Positions 26,466-36,400 of a DNA stretch of 64,000 bases are shown here, in pieces. The notes under the pieces are model-generated. The model was not told the DNA's origin. It ran no database searches and saw nothing but the letters and a program-made list of their open reading frames with translations. The number at the start of each line of letters is the position of its first letter. Positions within the stretch are counted from its first letter, which is position 1. Made by a program: the position numbers and the translations under genes. This DNA is from Achromobacter sp. MYb9. GTDB taxonomy: Bacteria > Pseudomonadota > Gammaproteobacteria > Burkholderiales > Burkholderiaceae_B. The stretch covers positions 1-64,000 of the forward strand of contig NZ_PCOQ01000030.1 in the NCBI RefSeq assembly GCF_002975275.1. The letters are read 5' to 3'.

Positions 26466-28796
26466 TCATCCCAGCACGGGCGACAACACTGGCTGCTTGG
26501 GGCGCACATCCAACTGGCGGCCCTTGCGTGCGCGCTTGCCCACATAGGGGGCCAGCGCGTCGCCGACCAGGATGTCCTCGGTCACCTTATTGCGGTAGAT
26601 ACCCGTGGCGCGCAGGCCACGGGCGCCGATCGGCACCGTCTGGTCCAACTTGTCCGAGGCATCCAGGCCCATCAGGATCGTGCCGCGTCCGCCGCCGGAC
26701 AGGGACTTGCACTCGTCCAGGCCGAAGACCAGGAACTTGCCCTTGGCCGACAGCAACGCCAACTGCGTGGCGCCGTCGAACAGCGGCACCGGGCGCAGCA
26801 TTTGGTCGCCCTCTTCCAGCGTGATGAACTGCTTGCCGGCGCGCTGGCGGCTGACCATGTCGGACAGCTTCGCTGCAAAGCCGTAGCCGCCACGCGTGGC
26901 CAGCAGCCAACGCGTATCCGGCGCCGCGGCGATGGTATGCACGATGCGCGTGCCGGATTCCAGGTCGATCATGGTGGTGACCGGCTGGCCGTCGCCACGC
27001 GCCGAGGGCAGCCCGCCGACCGGCACGGAATACACCCGGCCGTTGTCGCCCATCGCGATCAGCGTATCGGTAGTGCGGCATTCAAAGGCGCCGTACAGGT
27101 CGTCGCCCTGCTTGAAGCCGAATTGCGAGGCATCGTGGCCATGGCCCTGGCGAGCGCGCAGCCAGCCCTTTTGCGACACGACGACGGTGACGGGTTCGTC
27201 CAGCACCTTGGTTTCCAGCACGGCGCGTTCGGCCGTCTCGATCAGCGTGCGGCGGTCATCGCCATACTGCTTGGCGTCGGCCTCGATTTCCTTGATCAGC
27301 AGGCGTTTGAGCGTCGTCGGATTGTCCAGCAGTTCTTGCAACGAGATCTGGTCCTTGCGCTTATCGGCCAATTCCTGCTCGATCTTGAAGCCTTCAAGAC
27401 GGGCCAGTTGGCGCAAGCGCATTTCCAGGATGTCCTCGGCCTGGCGCTCGGACAGCTTGAAGCGTTCCATCAGCGCGGCGCGGGGCTCGTCGGATTCGCG
27501 GATCGTCTGAATGACTTCGTCCACGTTCAGGTAGACCAGCATGCGGCCTTCCAGCACGTGGATACGGTCGGTGACCTTGTCCAGGCGGAAACGCGTGCGG
27601 CGCACGACCGTGTTGGTGCGGAATGCCACCCATTCGACCAGGATGTCGCGCAGGCCTTTCTGGCGCGGCCGGCCATCGGTGCCGATGCACACCAGGTTGA
27701 TCGACGAACTGCTTTCCATGCTGGTTTGCGCCAGCAGCGTGTTGACGAATTCGTCGCGGTCCACGCGCGAGGTCTTCGGTTCGAAGACGAGGCGCACCGC
27801 GGCGTCCTTGCCGGATTCATCGCGAACGGCGTCCAGCAGGTTCAGCATGACCGCCTTGGCCTGCGTCTGCTCGGGCGTCAGGCTCTTCTTGCCCGACTTG
27901 ACCTTGGGGTTGGTGATTTCCTCGATCTCTTCCAAGACCTTCTGGCCCGACGTGCCCGGCGGCAGTTCGGTGATCACCAGTTGCCATTGGCCGCGCGCCA
28001 TTTCCTCGAACTGCCAGCGCGCGCGCACCTTCAGCGAGCCCCGTCCCCCGCCGTAGATCTGCGCGATATCCGCAGCGGGCGTGATGATCTGGCCGCCGCC
28101 GGCGAAGTCGGGGCCCGGGATCATGGCGTGCAGTTCCGCGTCCGGCAATTGCGGCTGCTTGATCAGCGCCACGCAGGCCTGGGCCACTTCACGCAAGTTG
28201 TGCGACGGGATTTCGGTGGCCATGCCGACCGCGATGCCCGACGCGCCATTCAGCAGCATCACCGGCAAGCGGGCCGGCAGCATCTGCGGCTCTTGCTGGC
28301 TGCCGTCGTAGTTGGGCACGAAGTCCACGGTGCCTTCGTCCAGCTCGTCCAGCAAGAGCTTGGCGATAGGCGTCAGGCGGGCCTCGGTGTATCGCATCGC
28401 GGCGGCGTTGTCGCCGTCGCGCGAACCGAAGTTGCCCTGGCCGTCGATCAGCGGATAGCGCAGCGAAAAATCCTGTGCCATGCGCACCATGGCGTCGTAG
28501 GCGGCCTGGTCGCCGTGCGGGTGGTACTTACCGAGCACGTCGCCCACGACGCGCGCGGACTTCACGGGCTTGGCGCCCGCGGCAAGGCCCATGGCCTGCA
28601 TGGCGAACAGAATGCGGCGCTGCACGGGCTTCTGCCCGTCGCCGACATCCGGCAAGGCGCGGCCGCGCACAACGGAAACCGCGTAGTCCAGATAGGCCTG
28701 CTCGGCGTAGCGCGCTAGCGTGATGGCCGCGTTGGCGTCGCCATCGCCGTCAGGCGGGGTGGGGTCGAATAAGCCGGGTTGATTGCTGTCGGTCAT
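26466..28796 (-). CDS. parC: DNA topoisomerase IV subunit A
   Basis: A 776-residue type IIA topoisomerase subunit that cuts and rejoins DNA during decatenation. The start region ITLARYAEQAYLDYAVSVVRGRALPDVGDGQKPVQRRILFAM is typical, and the catalytic Tyr lies in AAMRYTEARL. The quinolone-resistance region reads GKYHPHGDQAAYDAMVRMAQ; the position matching E. coli Ser80 is Asp/Gln-adjacent in this lineage and was not aligned in detail. The C-terminal part is the beta-pinwheel, with GDDLYGAFECRTTD. It is 44 bases downstream of a small YcxB-like gene in a parE-x-parC operon. Confidence 0.96.
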   Translation of the reverse strand: MTDSNQPGLFDPTPPDGDGDANAAITLARYAEQAYLDYAVSVVRGRALPDVGDGQKPVQRRILFAMQAMGLAAGAKPVKSARVVGDVLGKYHPHGDQAAYDAMVRMAQDFSLRYPLIDGQGNFGSRDGDNAAAMRYTEARLTPIAKLLLDELDEGTVDFVPNYDGSQQEPQMLPARLPVMLLNGASGIAVGMATEIPSHNLREVAQACVALIKQPQLPDAELHAMIPGPDFAGGGQIITPAADIAQIYGGGRGSLKVRARWQFEEMARGQWQLVITELPPGTSGQKVLEEIEEITNPKVKSGKKSLTPEQTQAKAVMLNLLDAVRDESGKDAAVRLVFEPKTSRVDRDEFVNTLLAQTSMESSSSINLVCIGTDGRPRQKGLRDILVEWVAFRTNTVVRRTRFRLDKVTDRIHVLEGRMLVYLNVDEVIQTIRESDEPRAALMERFKLSERQAEDILEMRLRQLARLEGFKIEQELADKRKDQISLQELLDNPTTLKRLLIKEIEADAKQYGDDRRTLIETAERAVLETKVLDEPVTVVVSQKGWLRARQGHGHDASQFGFKQGDDLYGAFECRTTDTLIAMGDNGRVYSVPVGGLPSARGDGQPVTTMIDLESGTRIVHTIAAAPDTRWLLATRGGYGFAAKLSDMVSRQRAGKQFITLEEGDQMLRPVPLFDGATQLALLSAKGKFLVFGLDECKSLSGGGRGTILMGLDASDKLDQTVPIGARGLRATGIYRNKVTEDILVGDALAPYVGKRARKGRQLDVRPKQPVLSPVLG

Positions 28797-28840
28797 GATG
28801 GTTCAAGTAGACAAATTCATCGAAACGGCGTCAGTGCGCC

Positions 28841-29437
28841 TCAAGCGGACGGCGCCAGCTGCGTGTCGGCGACATGCGCGCGCAACTGGGCGCGCACCGC
28901 CTCCAACGTAGCGGCGTCCTGGCCGCGCTTGGGAATGATCACGCCCTGCAAGGTGCCCAGGATGACGTATAGATGCTGCGGGGTTTCTTCAACCCGGCGG
29001 ATATCGGACCATTCCATGCGCCCGGAGGCGCTGGCGGTCGTGTCCAGGATGCCCTCGGCCCCGAAGTCCAGCTGATGCCGGCCCAGGAACAGGTCGTCCG
29101 GCTGCCTTTTCAGCATCCGCCGCGTATTCATCCTGACCAGCGGCGGCAGCGCGAACTCGTAGGCCAGCGCCAGCAGCGCCAGGATGCCCAGCCCCACCGC
29201 CAGCCCCTCGAAGTACACGGGCAGTATCCGCCCCCAGTCCGGCCCCTTGCCGTCCCAGGTCTGCCAGATCAGGTAGGCCAGCAAGGCCACGATCATCAGG
29301 ACCGCGAAACGCAGGTGGGAGCGGTACCGGCGACGCCGCAATTCGGGCCGCTTGTACACGTAGGCCGCGAATTCCGCGTAGTCGTCGGCGGTCATGTCGA
29401 CCGTCATCCGGGCTTGGCCGGGCGTGGCGGACGTCAT
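28841..29437 (-). CDS. Small membrane protein with YcxB-like domain between parE and parC
   Basis: A 198-residue protein. Residues 1-45 are hydrophilic, two hydrophobic spans follow (about 47-65, FAVLMIVALLAYLIW, and 82-103), then a C-terminal soluble domain with DFGAEGILDTTASASGRMEWSDI and YVILGTLQGVIIPKR, resembling the YcxB-like family (PF14317). The ATG at 29437 shares one base with the parE stop (TGATG), the sign of translational re-initiation. Function is unknown; its place between topoisomerase genes is probably operon convenience. Confidence 0.8.
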   Translation of the reverse strand: MTSATPGQARMTVDMTADDYAEFAAYVYKRPELRRRRYRSHLRFAVLMIVALLAYLIWQTWDGKGPDWGRILPVYFEGLAVGLGILALLALAYEFALPPLVRMNTRRMLKRQPDDLFLGRHQLDFGAEGILDTTASASGRMEWSDIRRVEETPQHLYVILGTLQGVIIPKRGQDAATLEAVRAQLRAHVADTQLAPSA

Positions 29438-31398
29438 CAGATATCCAGCTCCGCCAGGTTGCCCTTTTCTTCGATCCAGGCGCGGCGTTGCGAAGATTCC
29501 CCCTTGCCCATCAGCATGTCGAACATGCGGGTGGTGTCTTCGGGGGTCTGGTCGCCATAGCCCACAGGCAGCAAGCGGCGCGTGTCCGGGTTCATCGTGG
29601 TTTCCCACAACTGCTCCGGATTCATTTCGCCCAGGCCCTTGAAGCGGCTGACCGCCCAGGCGCCTTCCCGCACGCCTTCCTTGCGCAGTTTGTCCTGCGC
29701 GGCTTCAAGCTCGCCTTCGTCCAGGCAGTAGATCTTGCGGGCCGGGCGCTTGCCCTGCGCCGGCACGTCCAGGCGGAACAGCGGCGGCTTGGCCACGTAC
29801 ACGTTCCCGGCTTCGACCAGCTTGGGGAAGTGCTTGTAGAACAAGGTCAACAGCAGCACCTGGATGTGCGAACCGTCGACGTCGGCGTCGGACAGGATGC
29901 AGATGCGGCCGTAGCGCAGGCCCGACAGGTCCGGCGTATCGCCGGGGCCGTGCGGATCCACGCCGATCGCGACCGAAATGTCATGGATTTCATTGTTGGC
30001 GAAGAGACGGTCGCGATCCACTTCCCAGGAATTCAGCACCTTGCCTCGCAGCGGCAGGATGGCCTGGAATTCCTTGTCTCGGCCCATCTTGGCGGAACCG
30101 CCCGCTGAATCGCCCTCGACCAGAAAGACTTCGGTGCGGGTCGCGTCGCTGGATTCGCAATCGGTCAGCTTGCCGGGCAACACCGCCACGCCCGAACTCT
30201 TGCGCTTTTCGACCTTTTGCGCGGACCGTTGGCGCGCCTGGGCTTGGCGGATCGCCAATTCAGCCAGTTTCTTGCCGTATTCGACGTTGCTGTGCAGCCA
30301 GAGATCCAGCGCGCTCTTGGAAAAGCCGCCCACCAGGCGCACCGCGTCGCGGCTGTTCAGACGTTCTTTGATCTGACCCTGGAATTGCGGGTCAAGCACC
30401 TTGGCCGACAGCACGAAGCTGGCGCGCGCAAACACGTCTTCAGGCAGCAGCTTCACGCCCTTGGGCAGCAGGCTGTGCAATTCGGCAAAGCCCTTCACCG
30501 CGCCGAAGAGGCCTTCGCGCAGCCCTGATTCGTGGGTCCCGCCGGCCGGCGTCGGGATCAGGTTGACGTACGACTCGCGCACGGCGTTGCTGTCTTCGGT
30601 CCAGGCCACCACCCATTGCGCGCCCTCGCCTTCGGCGAAGTTCTCGTGGTCGGCGCCGGCGTACTGCTGGCCTTCGAAGAACGGCACCATCAGTTCAGCG
30701 CCGGTCAGCGCTTCGGCCAGATAGCCGCGCAGGCCGTCCTGGTATTGCCAGGTCTTGGTGTCGCCGGACTTCTCATTGACCAGCGTGACCTTGACGCCGG
30801 GCAGCAGCACGGCCTTGCTGCGCAGCAAGTGCGTCAGCTCGCCCAACGGAATGTTGGGGCTGTCGAAGTATTTCGCGTCCGGCCAGACGCGCACGCGGGT
30901 GCCCGACTTCTTGCGGCCGCCCTGGTCGTACGGCGCCAGCGGTTCGGCAACATCACCGCCCTTGAAGACCAGGCGGCTGACCGCGCCGTCGCGCCACACC
31001 ACCACTTCCAGCCGGGTGGACAGCGCATTGGTAACGGACACGCCCACGCCGTGCAGGCCGCCGGAAAACGCATAGGCCCCGCCGCCCGCCTTGTCGAACT
31101 TGCCGCCTGCATGCAGGCGCGTGAAGACCAGCTCCACGACGGGAGCGCCTTCTTCGGGGTGCAGGCCGACGGGAATGCCCCGCCCGTCGTCCTCGACGGA
31201 CACGCTGCCGTCAATGTGCAGCGTGACCTGTATCTGTTTGCCGTAGCCGGCCAGGGCCTCGTCTGCGGCGTTATCAATGACCTCTTGCACGACGTGCAGC
31301 GGGTTTTCGGTGCGGGTGTACATGCCCGGGCGCTGGCGCACGGGCTCCAGCCCCTTCAGGACGCGAATGGACGCCTCGGTGTAACGTGGAGTGGCCAA
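29437..31398 (-). CDS. parE: DNA topoisomerase IV subunit B
   Basis: A 653-residue GHKL ATPase subunit. Visible are GLEPVRQRPGMYT at the start, ATP-binding EVIDNAADEALAGYG and DDGRGIPVG, GGLHGVGVSVTNALS, and the TOPRIM motifs EVFLVEGDSAGGSAK and ILSDADVDGSHI. The start is a TTG at 31398 giving MATPRYTEASIR, with GGGGA five bases upstream; no ATG or GTG fits. The stop overlaps the next gene by one base. Partner ParC is encoded two genes on. Confidence 0.95.
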   Translation of the reverse strand: MATPRYTEASIRVLKGLEPVRQRPGMYTRTENPLHVVQEVIDNAADEALAGYGKQIQVTLHIDGSVSVEDDGRGIPVGLHPEEGAPVVELVFTRLHAGGKFDKAGGGAYAFSGGLHGVGVSVTNALSTRLEVVVWRDGAVSRLVFKGGDVAEPLAPYDQGGRKKSGTRVRVWPDAKYFDSPNIPLGELTHLLRSKAVLLPGVKVTLVNEKSGDTKTWQYQDGLRGYLAEALTGAELMVPFFEGQQYAGADHENFAEGEGAQWVVAWTEDSNAVRESYVNLIPTPAGGTHESGLREGLFGAVKGFAELHSLLPKGVKLLPEDVFARASFVLSAKVLDPQFQGQIKERLNSRDAVRLVGGFSKSALDLWLHSNVEYGKKLAELAIRQAQARQRSAQKVEKRKSSGVAVLPGKLTDCESSDATRTEVFLVEGDSAGGSAKMGRDKEFQAILPLRGKVLNSWEVDRDRLFANNEIHDISVAIGVDPHGPGDTPDLSGLRYGRICILSDADVDGSHIQVLLLTLFYKHFPKLVEAGNVYVAKPPLFRLDVPAQGKRPARKIYCLDEGELEAAQDKLRKEGVREGAWAVSRFKGLGEMNPEQLWETTMNPDTRRLLPVGYGDQTPEDTTRMFDMLMGKGESSQRRAWIEEKGNLAELDI

Positions 31399-31725
31399 GT
31401 TATCCCCAACATCTGTGGAAAAAAACCGACATTTTACGGATAAGCCTAGATTCTGCGCGGCTCCCGGTAGGATGCGCACGACCTGACCAGCTCCGAATTC
31501 GGTAGGATGATGACAGTCACAGCCAGCGCGCCAAGGTTCAATCACCCGGATCACGACGACTGCGCCGCAACATCCTACACAAAACCAGCAAACCCTGTTG
31601 TTATTAACAGTGGTATGCCTGTTGTTATTGACAGTGGTATGCTTTAATCCATTCCACATACAAGAACAACGGCAAGGCGCGTCCCTTTTTACGCGCCTTT
31701 TGCTGCCGAACCGAGAATCACCATC
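31399..31725. other. Intergenic region between parE and trxA
   Basis: These 327 bases hold no convincing gene. They carry the divergent promoters for parE and trxA and a tandem 24-bp repeat (31594-31641). An arginine/asparagine-rich open frame across it is a by-product of the repeat. Confidence 0.7.
31594..31641. repeat. Two tandem 24-bp copies upstream of trxA
   Basis: Unit CCTGTTGTTATTRACAGTGGTATG occurs at 31594-31617 and 31618-31641, differing at one base. Each contains CTGTT..ACAG arms and TGGTATG, an extended -10-like sequence; copy two also has TTGACA. Confidence 0.9.
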
Positions 31726-32052
31726 ATGAGCGACCAAATCAAGAACGTCAGTGACGCAAGCTTCGATGCCGATGTGTTGAAATCCGGCCAGCCGGTGCTG
31801 GTGGACTACTGGGCTGCCTGGTGTGGCCCCTGCAAGATGATTGCCCCGATCCTGGAAGAAGTCGCCACCGAGTACGCAGGTCGCCTGACGATCGCGAAGC
31901 TGAACGTGGACGAAAACCAGGGTACCGCCACCAAATATGGCATCCGCGGCATCCCGACCCTTATGCTCTTTAAAGACGGCCAAGCCGCCGCCACCAAAGT
32001 TGGCGCGCTGTCGAAGTCGCAACTCACCGCATTCCTGGACGGCGCGTTGTAA
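31726..32052 (+). CDS. trxA: Thioredoxin 1
   Basis: A 108-residue cytoplasmic disulfide reductase with active site WCGPC (Cys33, Cys36) after VLVDYWAA, the cis-proline loop GIRGIPTLMLF and a normal C-terminus KSQLTAFLDGAL. It supplies electrons to ribonucleotide reductase, PAPS reductase and other targets. A 24-bp tandem repeat lies about 85 bases upstream. rho follows after 117 bases, the usual trxA-rho order in beta- and gammaproteobacteria. Confidence 0.97.
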   Translation: MSDQIKNVSDASFDADVLKSGQPVLVDYWAAWCGPCKMIAPILEEVATEYAGRLTIAKLNVDENQGTATKYGIRGIPTLMLFKDGQAAATKVGALSKSQLTAFLDGAL

Positions 32053-32169
32053 ACTGCGTGCTGTGAACGAAGGCGCCGCCCTGGAGGCGGCGCTCATTCA
32101 AGACCGCGCGAGCCCGTCCGTGGCGCGCCGCCAGAGCCCTCCTTTACTTTTCCCCCACCAATCACCGCG

Positions 32170-33429
32170 ATGCACCTCAACGAACTGAAGGCGCTGCATG
32201 TCTCGCAGCTGCTGGAAATGGCCGCTGGCCTGGAAATCGAGAACGCCAACCGCCTGCGCAAGCAGGAACTGATGTTCGCCATCATGAAACGGCGCGCCAA
32301 GCAAGGCGAGCAGATCTTTGGCGACGGCGTCCTGGAAGTCCTGCCCGATGGCTTCGGTTTCCTGCGCTCGCCCGAGACCTCGTATCTGGCCAGCACGGAC
32401 GACATCTACATCTCGCCGTCGCAGATCCGCCGTTTCAACCTGCACACCGGCGACTCGATCGAAGGTGAAGTCCGTACGCCGAAAGATGGCGAGCGCTACT
32501 TCGCCCTGGTCAAGGTGGACAAGGTCAACGGCGTGGCGCCTGAAGCGATCAAGCATCGCATCATGTTCGAGAACCTGACGCCGCTGCACCCGAACCGGAC
32601 GATGCGCCTTGAACGCGACATCAAGAGCGAAGAGAACCTCACCGGCCGTATCCTGGACGTGTTCGCCCCGATCGGCATGGGCCAGCGCGGCCTGATCGTC
32701 GCCAGCCCCAAGTCGGGCAAGACGGTGATGATGCAGCACATTGCGCATGCCATCACCACCAACTACCCCGACGCGGTCATGATCGTCCTGCTGGTCGACG
32801 AACGCCCGGAAGAAGTGACCGAAATGCAACGCACGGTGCGCGGCGAAGTGGTGGCGTCGACCTTCGACGAACCCGCTACCCGTCACGTGCAAGTGGCTGA
32901 AATGGTCATCGAAAAGGCCAAGCGCCTGGTCGAAATGAAGAAAGACGTCGTGATCTTGCTGGACTCGATCACCCGTCTGGCCCGCGCCTACAACACCGTG
33001 GTGCCGGCCTCCGGCAAGGTGCTGACCGGCGGTGTGGACGCCAACGCCCTGCAACGCCCCAAGCGCTTCTTCGGCGCAGCCCGCAACCTGGAAGAAGGCG
33101 GTTCGCTGACCATCCTGGGTACGGCGCTGATCGAAACCGGCAGCCGCATGGACGAAGTCATCTACGAAGAATTCAAGGGCACGGGCAACTCCGAAGTCCA
33201 CCTTGAGCGCCGTCTGGCTGAAAAGCGCGTCTACCCGTCGATCAACCTGAACAAGTCGGGCACCCGTCGCGAAGAACTGCTGATCGCCCCTGACCTGCTG
33301 CAAAAGGTCTGGGTGCTGCGCAAGTTCATCCACGACATGGATGAAGTGCAGTCCATGGAATTCATCCTGGACAAGATGCGCGCCACCAAGACCAATGCCG
33401 AATTCTTCGACATGATGAAGAAGAAATAA
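32170..33429 (+). CDS. rho: Transcription termination factor Rho
   Basis: A 419-residue RNA helicase. The N-terminal RNA-binding domain (1-130) includes VLPDGFGFLRSPETSYLASTDDIY; the ATPase core holds Walker A SPKSGKTVMM, Walker B DVVILLDSITRLARAYN and the Q/R-loop region GGVDANALQRPKRFFGAARN. Full length for a proteobacterial Rho. It releases transcripts lacking strong hairpins genome-wide. The gene itself is followed 12 bases on by a strong intrinsic terminator. Confidence 0.98.
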   Translation: MHLNELKALHVSQLLEMAAGLEIENANRLRKQELMFAIMKRRAKQGEQIFGDGVLEVLPDGFGFLRSPETSYLASTDDIYISPSQIRRFNLHTGDSIEGEVRTPKDGERYFALVKVDKVNGVAPEAIKHRIMFENLTPLHPNRTMRLERDIKSEENLTGRILDVFAPIGMGQRGLIVASPKSGKTVMMQHIAHAITTNYPDAVMIVLLVDERPEEVTEMQRTVRGEVVASTFDEPATRHVQVAEMVIEKAKRLVEMKKDVVILLDSITRLARAYNTVVPASGKVLTGGVDANALQRPKRFFGAARNLEEGGSLTILGTALIETGSRMDEVIYEEFKGTGNSEVHLERRLAEKRVYPSINLNKSGTRREELLIAPDLLQKVWVLRKFIHDMDEVQSMEFILDKMRATKTNAEFFDMMKKK

Positions 33430-33441
33430 GACAGGTCTTGC

Positions 33442-33479
33442 CCCATGAAAAAACCGCCGTCAGGCGGTTTTTTCATGGG
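33442..33479. terminator. Bidirectional terminator between rho and yhdP
   Basis: A perfect 17-bp inverted repeat, CCCATGAAAAAACCGCC with loop GTCA and GGCGGTTTTTTCATGGG. T-runs sit on both strands, so it can end rho and the convergent yhdP. Confidence 0.95.
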
Positions 33480-33497
33480 TAAAAAAAGTAAGTGGCT

Positions 33498-36400
33498 TCA
33501 GTGCTCGATATGTTGGGGGATGCGGTTGCGGGGCGCGTCCGAACCGGCCGGCCGCGGCGTCTGTTTATCCGGCGCCTTGCCCGATGCGTCGATCGGCTCG
33601 ATCTGGGGATCGTCCCAGTTGCCGGTCACTGAATACTCCATGGTCATGGCCCGCGCCAGCGGCTGCTTGAGCAACCATTGCGTGACAAACGCGCCCAGGC
33701 CGATCAGCGGGTTCACGGCCAGCGCCGTCACCATGGCCGCGCCGCTGGCGTCCAGGTTGGGGATCACCACCGCTTTCAAATCCCAGCGCTCGCGGATGAT
33801 ATTGACGCCGCCCGCCAGGACGATCGCGGCCACGGGCCCACTGATCTTGTAGCCTTCGGTGGACATCAGCCCGTCCGCCATCTTCACGCGCCCGCGGATG
33901 GTGTCGAACGGGAAGCCGTCGCGCAGCAGATTGGTCGGATTGACGTCCAGCCGCGCCAAGCGCTGCAGCGATTGCAGCGACAGCAGTTCCAGCAGCCGCG
34001 CCGTGCGGGAATTCACATGCATGAAGCGGCCCTTGTCCAGGCTGATATCGACCTCGCCCGCCACGTCCGCAACATTGTGGGTCCAGGGCAGATCGCGCCA
34101 GGTCGCCTTGCCGACCGCCGAGCCTTCACCGCCGGACACCATGTTCTCGAAGCCGATCCGGGTCATGAATTTGCCCAGGTCGACGAACTTGGCCGTGGCG
34201 TCCACGGTCAGCCCCCGGTCGGGTCCTTCCAGGCGCCAGTTGCCCGTGGCGTTCAGGTTCGCGGCGTCGTTGGTGATCGATAGCTTGTCCAGACGCCATT
34301 GCCGGCCGCGTTCCAGATTGGTGCCGATCACTTGAAGTTCGCCCACGTTCTTGCCGTACAGGAAGAACTCCTTGGCCTGCAGGTCGATCGCCGGGATATC
34401 TGACAGATCATTGCCGGACGCGAGAGCCTTGTCCGCTTCGTTGGTGTCGTCGGCGCCCCCGAACGACAGGTGCTTCATGCGCGCGGTGATCTGGCCCGCG
34501 ATCGCGCCCGATGCCTCCCGCCATTCCAATGCCCCCGTTGCCTGGCGCGACGCGACGTCCACCCGCCACTGCGCCGGGCCCGGACGGGTGGCGTACAGCG
34601 TCAGGTCGTTCAAGGTGTAGCTGCTGGCGCGCAGCAAGCCGGTCGCCAGGCTGATGCGCTCGGGTTCGGGGAAAACGGCCTTGGCCGCCGGTTTCTTGGC
34701 CCCGCCCTTGCCCGCAGGCGTGTCGAACCCCTCCAGCACGGTTTCCCAACTGCCCAGGTCAAGCTCCGGCAGGCTGGCGTTCAGGCTCATCCCGCGTTCA
34801 GGCAGGCTGGCAGGACGCCCGATGCCTAGCGCGCCCCGCGCGAAGTAGGATGGCGCCGCATCGCCAGGATCGCGTTCAAACAGCGCATTGACGTTGTCCC
34901 CCAGGCTGGCCGTCAGCCAGCGGCGGCCCTTGGCGCCGCGGTCCTGCGCCGCGGCCCATTGCAGCTTCAGCAATTGGGACGACGACGCAGATTTTCCAAC
35001 TGGCGCCGGCATATCGATCGCCATGCCGGCCAAGTCGGACTCCATGGAAATCTCGACCGAACCGCCCTTCTGGTACCCCACCCGCCCCCTGTAGGCCGCC
35101 TTGCCGCTAAAGCGCGACATGGACGGCGCATTGCTCAGCTGCGACAACCCCGAGCCAGCCAGCGTACCGTCGAAATGCAGGGCGTCGGAGCTTTGCGCCA
35201 GCGTGCCTGAAATCTTGACCGGGCCGCCCAGGAATTGGGCGCGGATATCCTTGGCCTGCACGCCCTTTTCCGAGAATTCAAGGTCACCGTGCATCTGGCT
35301 CAGCAAGGGCATTTCGGGCATGAAGGTGAAGGCGTTGTCCGCGAACACGATACGTCCCTGGACCTGGGTATCGTCCGTGTTCAGCAACGGCACTTTCAGC
35401 TTCAGCGGCATGCGCCAATCGCCTGTGCCGCGGGCCTCATCCAGCGCGCCGTCCAGCAGCCCCCCCAACGGCGAATTCGCCGCCATCGCCAGATAGGCCG
35501 GCACGGGCCCCGAGACCTCGCCGTCCAGCCGCAATTCAGCGTTATGGTCCATGTCGGGAATCGTCGCGGTCACGGCGCCCATATTGACCGTCTGGCCCGG
35601 CCCGGTACGTGCAATGGCGCCGCCCGGGCTGTCCAGCGTCAAGCTCACCTTGTCGATGCGGAAACTGCCCGACAGGTTCTCCAGCATGGGCCAACCCTTG
35701 CGATGCGGACGCGCCGGCGCGTAATCGACCTTGGCCCCGGCATAGGCGCCCGCAATGACGAATTCCCCGCCGACGCCCGGCGAATTGAAGGGGAAGTCGT
35801 CCAGGTCCCCTTTAAGCGTGATGGCGGCGGACTGCATTTCGCCCGCCGGCAAGCCGGTGGCCAGCCACTCGCGGGCGTCCGCATTAACCTCCAGGGGCAG
35901 GTAGCGGTGTATGGCCGGCATCGCGCCGCGCACCATGGTGCCGCGCATGTCCACGCTGCCCGCCGCCGTCTTGCCTTCGCGCTGCCATTGGCCCTGCAAG
36001 CGCACGTCCAGGTCTTCGTTGACGACGTGCAGCTGCGCCACGTCCACGAACCAGTCTTGCGCGTTCGGGCCTTTGATCTGGGCATCCAGCGCCAGTTCGC
36101 GCGCCGCCAGCGTGGGTTCTTCGAACACGCCGGGCAGCGTGACGCGCAACTGCTGCACCGCGCCCTTGACCGATACGTCGGCCGCCCCGGTGCTGCGCGC
36201 CAGCGGCATGCCGTCAATCTGGATGAAATCGCCGGGCAGCCCCCGTATGCGCAACTGGGCCGAGCCGCCGCGCACGGCGGGCCCCTCATTGCCGGCCGAC
36301 CAGTCCACGCCACGGACGGCAACGTCCGACGTCAGTTCGGTGAATTTGCCGCGATCCAGCTGCAACCACGCGCGGCCCGCTATCCGCCCCGCGACCGGCG

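Noticed and set aside
28841..29608. Longer start at 29608 for the YcxB-like gene
   Set aside because: The extension lies wholly inside parE and is not hydrophobic or conserved-looking; TGATG start at 29437 is preferred.
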